Source: Tetradesmus obliquus
Lineage: Eukaryota > Chlorophyta > Chlorophyceae > Sphaeropleales > Scenedesmaceae
DNA: 64,000 bases
Assembly: GCA_030272155.1 (NCBI GenBank)
Contig: CP126192.1
Location: 5,552,501-5,616,500, forward strand
Direction: 5' to 3'
The notes under the pieces are model-generated. The model saw only the letters and a list, made by a program, of their open reading frames with translations, was not told the origin of the DNA and did no database searches. Each line of letters begins with the position of its first letter. The first letter of the stretch is position 1. Of the stretch, positions 10,621 through 20,046 are shown piece by piece. The translations under genes and the position numbers were made by a program.

Positions 10621-12552
10621 ATGAGCGTGACTTTGCACACAAACCTAGGTGACTTAAAGATAGAGCTGTTCTGCGAGCAGGTGGGTGTTTGCAGTGCAGG
10701 AGCGCCGGGTGCTATGCAGCAGCCTGGAACATGGCTTCTCCGCCGCTGCTGCTGCTGCTGTTGCTGCTGCTGTTCTTCTGTTTGCCTCTGTTGCTGCTGC
10801 CGCACATCAACTCAGTATCATTCACGCATGCTGCTGCACCTGCAGGCGCCCAAAGCATGTGAGAACTTCTTAGCGCTGTGTGCTAGCAACTACTATGATG
10901 GAGTCACCTTTCACAGGAACATCAAGGGCTTCATGATTCAAGGCGGTGAGCACAGCAACACACCGGCAGCAGCAGCAGCAGCAGCAACAGCTATGCATCA
11001 GGTCAGGGACGTATGGTTGCCGCGGCAGTGCTGGCGGCAGGAGCCGTGCAATGCTGCTGCTGCTGCATCAGCGAGAGGCCCGCCGCAGCGGTGCACCAGC
11101 CTTGCCTGGCCAGTGAAAGCAGCTGTACTGCTCGGCGCGGCAATGACAACAAGCAGCTTACTCCAATAATATGAACAGGCTCTGCAAGCGCTACCTGCAA
11201 GCATGGGCATGAAGCAGCTGATGCAAATCCAGCACTGCCGTGTAGCACACCCTCCGCTGCTAGGCCACACAGCTTCAGCCGATTGCTTACATGCTGAAAG
11301 TTGTAAACTTGATCCGTTTGCTTTGCATGCTTCAAACTTCTGCAAACTCCATGTTAACAGCCTTCAACTGCTTTCCACCAGCATTCTGCGTCATGCACCG
11401 CACATCCCCACTGCACCGCACACGCCTATCAACCTCCAGCTGTCTTTCATCATCATTACATCACAACTGTGCTGCGCCTCATTACAGGCGACCCCACAGG
11501 CACCGGCAAAGGAGGCAAGTCCATCTACGCCACGCCAAACGGCAAGTTCCCTGACGAGATCAGCGACGCGCTCAAGCACAGCAAGCGCGGCGTGGTGTCG
11601 ATGGCCAATAGCGGGCCTAACACCAATGGCAGCCAGTTCTTTGTGACCTACAAGGCGCACGCACACCTGAATGGGAAGTACACGGTCTTCGGGCAGGTGA
11701 GGAGGGCGGCTGCGTGGTGGGAAGTGCATTGGGAAGTGCAGTTGGAAGTGCACTGGGAACTGTACTGGGAAGTGCACTGGGAAGTGCGCTAGGAAGTGTG
11801 CGTTTGCAGCTGTGAGGTTCCGGAGAAGGTGCCACTGGAAGCTGTTACTTTGACCCACACAGACTGAACCTTTGCTCCAGCTAAACCCCGGCTGCTGCTG
11901 CCTGCCACTAAACCGCAGGTGATTGATGGTCTAGACACGCTGGACAAGATGGATCAAGGTGCCACTGGAAGCTGTTACCTTGACCCACACAGACTGAACC
12001 CTTGCTCCACCTAAACCGCGGCTGCTGCCTGCCACAAAACCGCAGGTGATTGACGGCTGAGACATGCTGGACAAGATGGAGAAGGTGCCACTAGAAGCTG
12101 TTACCTTGACCCACACAGACTGAACCCTTGCTCCACCTCAACCCCGCCTGCTGCTGCCTGCCGCAAAACTGCAGGTGATTGACGGCCTAGACACGCTGGA
12201 CAAGATGGAGAAGGTGCCACTGGAAGCTGTTACCTTGACCCACACTGACTGAACCCTTGCTCCAGCTAAACCCCGCCTGCTGCTGCCTGCCGCAAAACCG
12301 CAGGTGATTGACGGCCTAGACACGCTGGACAAGATGGAGAAGGTGCCGGTGGATGCTGTTTCGACCGACACAGACTGAACCCTTGCTCCAGCTTAACCCC
12401 GGCTGCTGCTGCCCGCCACAAAACCGCAGGTGATTGACGGGCTAGACACGCTGGACAAGATGGAGAAGGTGCCGGTGGATGCGACAGACCGGCCCAAGCA
12501 GGAGCTGCGCATCAACAGGGTCACCATGCACGCAAACCCCATCGCGGGCTGA
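10621..12552 (+). CDS. PPIL3: Cyclophilin-type peptidyl-prolyl isomerase, PPIL3-like
   Basis: Peptidyl-prolyl cis-trans isomerase of the spliceosome-associated PPIL3 class. Four exons (10621-10680, 10846-10945, 11488-11696, 12430-12552) give 164 codons: 163 aa, against about 161 for animal PPIL3. The start [20 protein letters not shown] is characteristic of this family. The catalytic cyclophilin core is intact: [19 protein letters not shown] carries the active-site Arg, and [18 protein letters not shown] carries the conserved Ala-Asn-x-Gly-Pro-Asn-Thr-Asn-x-Ser-Gln-Phe-Phe signature. The C-terminus ([13 protein letters not shown] ... ITMHANP-like [10 protein letters not shown]) also fits. Intron 2 has CAG repeats just after the donor. 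Intron 3 holds four decoy copies of the exon-4 acceptor. No signal peptide is present, so the product is nuclear/cytosolic. Family assignment is near certain; nuclear spliceosome association is known for human PPIL3 and inferred here. Confidence 0.95.
11719..11803 (+). repeat. 12-bp minisatellite in PPIL3 intron 3
   Basis: About seven degenerate tandem copies of a 12-bp unit close to gggaagtgcact, starting 23 bp after the exon-3 donor and running into the larger tandem array that follows. Confidence 0.8.
11812..12480 (+). repeat. 127-129 bp tandem array copying the PPIL3 exon-4 acceptor and exon start
   Basis: Five successive copies of a unit containing the acceptor context (aaaaccgcag) followed by the first codons of exon 4 ([11 protein letters not shown]) start their exon-like part at 11919, 12046, 12175, 12304 and 12430, spaced 127, 129, 129 and 126 bp. 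Only the last leads into the full exon. Copy 1 would end after about 32 codons, copy 2 has a stop after VIDG, and copies 3 and 4 end after about 24-25 codons. All four keep a CAG acceptor. A partial leading copy starts near 11812. Confidence 0.9.
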
Positions 12553-13914
12553 GCCAGCAGCAGCAGCAGCAGCGGCAGCGGCAGCGGCAGCGGCAGCAGC
12601 AAGCAGTTCCCTGCAGTGCTGCTGTTGGTGGTAAAGCAGTGATTGGAGGGCAAAGTACGGGCATTGCTGGCGACTGTTGCGAGACTGTTGGGAGTACAGT
12701 TGCTGGGACACTGTTGCGTGTGCAGTGCGCCTTGCACTGCAAGGTGTTGGCAACACAGGCGTTCCGTAATTGCAGCAGGCAGCCATACAGCAGCTGCTGC
12801 GTGCAGTGAGCTGCAGCAGCCGGCGGTGGCGGCTGGCTGTCTCATGCGCGCCTTTTCTAGTGTGTTAAGCGCTGTGGAGCAGTTGCTTGCTGTTCTTTTT
12901 TTCGGCAGGAGCCGGCTGTCTGCTTGCTCCTGCTGTGCCCTGCATTGTAGCATTTGCGGTTGGGACACACGTGGCATGCATGCATATGCCAGACACGAGC
13001 TGTTGCGAGATTAAACTGGCAGCGGCATTTTCATGCTGTGTCGCTGCATGCTCTTTCGCACCTGCTGGCATGCTGCACGATGTTTTACTAGTGGTAGCAC
13101 TGACGGCATCAGCAGCAGCAGCGGCGGCGGCATTAAGATCATGTGTGCTCTTACACCGCTGCTCCCGATACATGTGCGCATTGCTGTTGGATATTGAGCC
13201 TTGATCTGGAGGGTTGTGTGCCTGGTCTGTTAACCTCTATCCAATGACTGATTTGGAGTTTTGTACAATCGTGACCTGCACAGCACCAGAGGTCGTGCAA
13301 CGTTGCAATGTTAACATTGCTCCGCAACAGTATACATCCTGACGCTTGCGCAGCATCAGGCGATTGAATACTCTCAAGGTGGGCAAAGCAACCCAGCCAT
13401 TGCGGTCGCTGCAACTCTTCACACAAACTCCGGATCCTTGTCCCAACCTGTTCCTGTGCAGTGCTTCCTCTCAGCACACAAACACAGCTCTTGATTGATT
13501 TGAAAACACCAGCCCACCCACACCGGCGTCACCCAACAGCATTTCACAAGCTCAAGCACAGCAGACAGCCTTAGTAGCCGTGCGCCGTGCAGTTGACTGC
13601 AATCAATGAGGTGAGGGCAGCGGCAGTGGCAGCATTGTCCAGGCCCTGACAGAGGGTCAGGCCGGCTACTGCAGACGTACTACGTGGAACTCAACTGCAT
13701 GACAGATGCTCACGCATCTCAACAAAACATCCTGCCGGCATACAACATGCACTTTACTTAACTCTGCTACACCCCGCAGTGTGGTGCTGTGCTGTGTAGC
13801 AGCACAGCTTGCAGCACCCAGTACTACCTGCCTGATCTACCCTTGCTAGCCCTCCACAGCAGAATAGTGTGCTAAGGTAGCTGACATCTTGAAGTGCGAT
13901 GAGCACAATCGACC
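12553..13914. other. Convergent intergenic region, PPIL3 / patatin-like gene
   Basis: 1.36 kb between two stop codons on opposite strands. It begins with a CAG/CGG-type run (about 12556-12602) directly after the PPIL3 stop. Short frames here are Ala/Cys-rich and lack motifs or splice support. Presumably both 3' UTRs; no clear TGTAA signal was seen for either gene. Confidence 0.5.
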
Positions 13915-16126
13915 TCAACGGCCAAGAGCAGTGCCCGGTGCTGCTGCAGCATCCCCTGCTGCGCCATCACCCTGCTCTCCCTCAGCTGCAGGTGCGGCTG
14001 CCGGCACAGCAGCGGCGCCAGCTGCCGCATCAGCTAGTGCAGCAGCTGCAGCAGCAGCCTGGCACGCTGCTGGATTCGTGAGGCCCACATCTGCTGCCCA
14101 AGCAGCGCCGTCAGCTTTTCCGAGGTCAAACAGGTACTGCAGATCCTCCCGACTGCCTGGCGTTATCGACAGTCTCGCACTCAGATCCATCGGCGTATAC
14201 TTGCATTTCGTATACTTTCCGGGGTGGATGTCGGCCGGCTGCGGGTATAGCGGCTGGTTCGGCGTCAGATAGAACGGCCGTACGAAAAAGTCGTACAGCT
14301 TGTCCTTGGCACAGAGCGGCCCCGGGTAACGGGAGGACACGCGGATGCACAGCTTTGAGTTGGTCGGGCAGGGCATAGGCCGCGTGAAGTAACCCTCGTA
14401 TGCTGGCTGGCCCCTGCAGCACCACAACACAGGGCTCAGGTGTGTGGAGTGAGTGTGGATGCCATGCGGCTGCGGTTGCGTAGGCAACCGCCACACGCGG
14501 GACAGCTCACACATCACGTGAGACTGTTCTAGTTGTTCTGCTTCCAAGAATCAAATGTCTGTGCATCCCACCAATGTCAGCATCACTATTTCTGTTGTTA
14601 GCCTCGTGCTGTCGTGATGTGGACTACGCGGTATTGCTGGGCGCATGCTGTTGCAACATGCTGCTGCTGCTGCCGCTGCCACCGCTGTACCTGTAGGTGG
14701 TTGACCAGGCCCCGAAGCGGCTCCAGTAGTAAGGTATGAACCAGTTGGCAACAATGCCATCCACAAAGCCCTGTGTCATCGGAAAGCACAACCAGCAGTG
14801 TAAGGCACTCAAGCACTGATCACCATGCATAACAGCTGCCACGTGTGCAGCGTCGCATTACGGCACACAGCGTTGCATGGTGGGGCAAATGCTGCCAGGT
14901 GCAACCAGTGCTCCGCGCAGCTATGGCTTGTGCGCCCCAGCTGCCCTCAACGGCAAAGTCTTAAAACCAGAGTTGCTGCCACAGCCGACACATCAGTGCT
15001 GCACAGCACAGCACAACACGCCAGCCCCGCTCACCTCGGCGTTGCTCTTGTCGATCAGCTGCGGCCGTGAGCCCTTGATCTGCACGCTGGCGGCCCGCAT
15101 CAGCAGCAGGCTGGCGGGCTGGATGCTAATCACAGGCTGGCCCTCACTGACGTAGATCTGCGTGTTGGCCTTGCAGCGTGCCAGCGCTGCTGCATTCGAC
15201 GCGGCTGGCAGCAGCAGCGCTTTTAGGGTGGGGTCCATTACACTGTGCAGGTTGCCTGCACACAGGTTGGTGGTCCTGCACTGCTCAGCGGCAGCTTCCA
15301 CTGCTGGCAGCACCTGCAAGGTCCAACAGTGCGGCAAGGTGTAATCAGATTTACAAGCCGGAAGTTGCTGGCGGTGTTGTGGGAGCTTGTGAGCGCTTGT
15401 GAACATGATTGAGTAGTAACACCGTCGCGGCTAGCTAGCCCTTGCTGCCCTGTACAGCCCTGCGGTGCCGAGTCACTCGACGCCTGCACAAGTGCACGAG
15501 ATCAGCAATCTGCAGCTATGTGTCAATGCCGGTGCAGTCAGGTGTGGTGCTGGTGCTGCAGTAGTTGATGGGAGATGTTGGTGGATGCTGCTGCTGGTTT
15601 ACGCTGGTGGATGCTGCTGCTGCTGCTGCTGCCGCCGCCCACCTGTGATGGGAAGTCCAGCCCAAGGCATGACGAGGCAGCTGCAACAGAGCCGCCAGAC
15701 ACGCCGCCAATGGGTGTCACCCCAGGAGTGACAATTCCAAGCTTCTGCAGAGCATACAGCACTCCAAAGTACCTGCAGGGGCGAGCGCCCAACACATGCA
15801 GCATGATGTGAGTTGCAAGCGACCGGGTTTGCTGGTGGCGTCCATGCGCCGCTGGCCTCATGTGCTTGTGGGATGTGACTTTGGGCTCATACAAGTACTT
15901 GAAGAAACACTGACAAACCAAGTGAGCGTTGCCTATTCAAGCGACTGCTGGTTCAACACCGTAAGCTGCGGTATGGTGTGCTGAGGCTGCTGCTGCAGCA
16001 TGATCTCAACGACACAGCAAGCAGCCAATGCGTAGCTTACCACGGCATCAACCATCCCGCATCCGACATACCAAAACCCAACTGTCCCTGCTGGAAAGCA
16101 GCCAGCACTGTGGCGTTGCAGCCCAT
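13915..16126 (-). CDS. Patatin-like phospholipase / acyl hydrolase
   Basis: Ser-Asp dyad lipid acyl hydrolase of the patatin fold. Five exons (16126-16041, 15772-15643, 15313-15035, 14770-14691, 14413-13915) join exactly to 358 codons (357 aa). The ATG at 16126 is in frame with FGMSDAGWLMPW | YFGVL, which takes the place of the glycine-rich oxyanion loop and first helix. The nucleophile elbow is GGVSGGSVA (GxSxG, Ser about residue 62). The second dyad residue is the Asp of GFVDGIVAN, opening exon 4 (about residue 169). The C-terminal part has FVRPFYLTPNQPLYPQPAD and then an Ala-rich tail of low complexity. No obvious signal peptide or membrane helix was seen. The oxyanion loop reads SDAG rather than a run of glycines, which is unusual, so substrate (galactolipid, phospholipid or triacylglycerol) is open. 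Introns 2 and 4 carry CAG repeats right after the donor. Confidence 0.88.
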
Positions 16127-16707
16127 TCTGCAAGCTGGCTAGCAGCTGAGACTGCCGGAGCGCCTACACGGCGCCTGTGCAATGTAAAACTCTACTGCAT
16201 CGGTTTCAATTTTCAGTTTAGAATGTGTTGCAACCCAGACAACTGACTAGAAGCATGTGATCGCAGATTCCTTCGCCCGGACGTGGCCCTCAACAGTGCT
16301 CGCAGTTACGGACGTGTTACACTCGTAAGCAGCCAATGAGAGAACATTAAAAATACTCTTGCGTGGTACTACTCAGCTCATCTATGGCAAGGAGCCTGGC
16401 ATTGCTGCCAGGAGTGTTTCCCGCTGCGCCTCGGCTTCAGACTTTGTGACACTTTCGCGGCACCATCTGGGACAAGATGCAACTATCTGCGAGTCGGAAG
16501 AACTTTTATTGACCAATTTGTTCTATGTCAGCCACTGCCTCATGAACGCATGGTTGCTCGGGTTGTCGGCACGGGCGAATTTCGCAACAATGAGCCACAG
16601 TTTCGTGCACCTAGAAAAACGAACCACAGCACAGTTTCAGTCACTTGAAAGTGTCGCATGATGCTTTTGAGCCTGTGCACACGCCAGCGCTGCTTTCTCG
16701 CCGCTTT

Positions 16708-16743
<36 letters not shown>

Positions 16744-17744
16744 CCTGGCAGATTACAGGTAGCAGTGCTGTATCTCACACATGTGCACAATTACTGTACC
16801 ATGCAACACCGCTGGAAAACAATACAGTCCTCGTGTCATTCTCCACAAGTTTTACCCACAATGCAACCTCTCAATCCATCCAACCAATAACATCTATACC
16901 ATAGCAACTGTCTGGAAGCACCACAGATGGTGGCCAGCAAGGCGCAGGCAGCACTTGCCGCAGCATACCTCAGAAACGCACACACAGATGGCTGCAGCAT
17001 GCTAGCAAAGGGCCGGCGCACTGCAGACCTGTGCTGCCACTCAAACTATGCACCGCAACATGCAGCATGCCAACATACAATGCGATGACGTCTGAGAGCC
17101 GGAGAGCAACCGCAAAGCAAAACAACAAACAAGATGATGATAAATTATTGAGCCGCACAGCTCCCACACAGCAGACAATGGTGCCACAATGCAGCTGCTG
17201 TGCTGCTGTGCTGCTTCTCTGCTGTGTTGTGCTGCTGCTCTTCAATCTGTGTGCTGCATGCATTGCTTGCAACACTGCACCAACAGACGCCAATTTTCAA
17301 CAGGACATGGCATTCCCCAACGCAGGGCACCCAAGCATTTGCTGATCGCAGCTCAAGCAGGCATCACAGCTCAGCAATGGCTGCAGCTATGAGTGCATGC
17401 TGGTGCTTGGTGTTGAGTGATGCTACAGTGTGCCACCACTGCTCGCCTTAGTCGGAGGCGGCAGCCCCGGCCACAACTGCGGCCCATGCATCATACAGTT
17501 GGCCCCAGCAACCCTACAGTTTAGATCCTTGAAACAAACTGGAAGAGTGCAACCTCAAGGAGAAAGCCATTCCGACTCTCGCTGGACCGCGCGCAAGCAT
17601 CACGCAGCAGCACCTGCCCGCATCATGCACTAAATATTCCAGGTCTCATGCCACTGACTTGCAGGACGCTAGACCGCACAGCCTCATCACCCGACTCCAG
17701 CTCACGCATACAGGGCGTAATCCAGGGTGTCATCCTGCAGCCTA
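16127..17744. other. Intergenic region upstream of the patatin gene and downstream of OAT
   Basis: 1.6 kb expected to contain the promoter of the patatin-like gene and the 3' UTR of OAT, both on the minus strand. It includes a pure (CTG)n run at about 16710-16742 and moderately AT-rich DNA. Frames of 60-107 codons exist on both strands, but none shows a motif, plausible composition or splice partner. Confidence 0.5.
16710..16742 (+). repeat. (CTG)n microsatellite, intergenic
   Basis: About 11 uninterrupted CTG units outside any gene model, showing that the triplet runs are not limited to coding sequence or introns. Confidence 0.9.
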
Positions 17745-19516
17745 TTACGCGTCATATGACAGGATAGTCCTCTTGATGATCTCAGCAGCCTCCATGCACT
17801 GCTCATCTGTCAGCACCAGCGGCGGTGCCAGCCGGATGGTGTCACCGTGAGTGGGCTTGGTCAGCAGGCCGTTGTCACGCAGCTTTAGGCACACCTCCCA
17901 AGCACTGATGCCGTCCTTCTCCTGCAAGCATGATCAGGCGGTGTTGTGTAGCATGATACAACAATGATCGCAGTTGATCGCAGTGGTTATATTGAGAACG
18001 GTTCCCAGGCACTGATGCCGTCCTTCTCCTGCAAGCATGATCAAGCAAACCAGGCAGTGTGATGTCATATAGGATCAGGTAACGAGCGCAGTGCTCAAGC
18101 GAGAGCAGTTAGGCTGCAGAACCGGTAGATTAAATAAACTGTGCCTGGCACTGATGCTGTATCTTCCCCTGCAAACAAACAGCACAAAAGCAAGGGCGTG
18201 ATATGCACATGCAGGCAAGGCAGGCAGACCACAGCCGCCACGCAGTCCGCGGTGCAGCTCCCATGCAGCCATAGCAGCATGCCGTGGCGCTGACACAAAC
18301 ATAATTGCAAACATGGGTGTAGAGTTGCAGCTACACTGCGGCTCCAGCAGGCGCAGGCCACACCACACTGCACAAGGTCACCATAGCACAAGGGGAGGGG
18401 GGCACTCATGTAACACTTGCACTGTACAACAACACCTCACACCACCCCCTGCAACATTTAACCCTTGAGGCCCAACGGCTGCCAATCAATTACAACACTG
18501 CAAACAAAGCCTTTAGCTCCTTGATTATAACACGCAAGCCGCAGCCGCACCTCGATCACGAGCGCGTTGAGCATGCCGCGGCCGCGCACCGTCTTCACGC
18601 GCTCGCTCTTGATGCCGCGCAGCTGCTGCCTGAATAGCTCCCCCAGGTGCTGCGCACGCTCAGCCAGCCGCTCCTCAACCAGCACCTGCAGCGGCAGCAG
18701 CAGCAGAAGACGTTGCGGCTGTCAGCAAGGCATCATGCTTGCAACCAGAGCCTGTAGGGCTTGCAGCAAAGCACCACGCATACCACAGAATGCACGCCGC
18801 GGCATCTGCACAGGTAGCCCTGCGCCATATGTTTTATTGTTGTGATAAACTGCCAACCTCCAAAAGCACTTCCCTTGTCCTGAATCGTTACATTGGTGCC
18901 CCTTCGTCCCCCACCTCACCTCCAGTGCGGCCTTGCCCACGCGTGCTGCCAGTGGGTTGCCGCCGTAGGTGCTGCCGTGCTCGCCGCGCCCGATGGTGAG
19001 CATGATGTCATCGTTGGCCAGCACCGCGCTCACGGGGTACATGCCCCCGCTGAGGGCCTTGCCCAGGATGAGGATGTCGGCCTTGATGCCGTCCCAGTCC
19101 TGGCACATCAGCTTGCCTGTGTGTGCAGCGGCAGCAGCAGCAGCAGCCGCTCGGCGCATGACAGTGGTTGGCGGCAGACTGCCTGCTGCTCACGCTGCTG
19201 CTGTTTAACCCTGCCATTTTCCGTAAAGGCTGGTGCTGCCGATGCCGGTGGTGGTGGTGCTGGCGTCACCTGTGCCGGTGGTGGTGGTGCTGGCCTCACC
19301 TGTGCGCGCCTGTGCATGCACTGTTACTCCACAGTGCATCCACAGGTGCTGCCGATGCCGGTGGTGGTGGTGCTGGCCTCACCTGTGCGCGCCAGCCCCG
19401 TCTGCACCTCGTCAGCGATGAGCAGTGCGTTGTGCTGCTTCAGCAGCGCGTGTGCCTTGGCCAGGTAGCCGTCATCAGGGATGACCACACCCGCCTCACC
19501 CTGCAGACCCACGCAC

Positions 19517-19548
<32 letters not shown>

Positions 19549-19780
19549 ACATCGGCATGCCAGAAGCATCATCGGGTAAAGTGTTGTTGCTGTACAGCAC
19601 AAAACACAACATTGCTAGCGCTGCACATGGAAGCGCTCCACTCTGGACGCCCCTATGCTGAACAGCACAAAGTACAAGGCTGCTGCTGCTGCTGCTGCTG
19701 CTGCCGCCGCCGACGCTGCTGTCGCACCGCACCTGGATGGGCTCCACCACGAAAGCCACAATTTCAAATTGAAATCAACA

Positions 19781-19824
<44 letters not shown>

Positions 19825-19983
19825 ACAACACCACACACAGCAATACTGCACACCACTGCACGCACCTGGATGGGCTCCACCATGAATGCCACGATGTTGG
19901 GGTCGGCCTTCAGCTTGGCCTCAAGCGCGGCCAGGTCGTTGTAGGGGATCAGCTCAAAGCCAGGCATGAAGGGGCCTGGCGTG

Positions 19984-20046
<63 letters not shown>

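Noticed and set aside
10198..10624. Two overlapping plus-strand frames upstream of PPIL3
   Set aside because: Overlapping, no motif, codon use unlike the neighbouring exons, and they occupy the expected promoter.
11931..12371. Minus-strand frames with a repeated [12 protein letters not shown] motif
   Set aside because: These are reverse readings of the tandem PPIL3 acceptor units; the protein-like repetition comes from the DNA repeat.
11812..12480. Regularly spaced repeats suggesting a CRISPR array
   Set aside because: The whole unit repeats, with no unique spacers; units are about 127 bp and match PPIL3 exon 4. The setting is a eukaryotic intron.
16124..16133. Alternative upstream start of the patatin-like gene in another frame (TVGFWYVGCGMVDAV)
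   Set aside because: That frame does not splice in phase to YFGVLYAL, whereas the ATG at 16126 in the next frame gives LGFGMSDAGWLMPW joining exactly.
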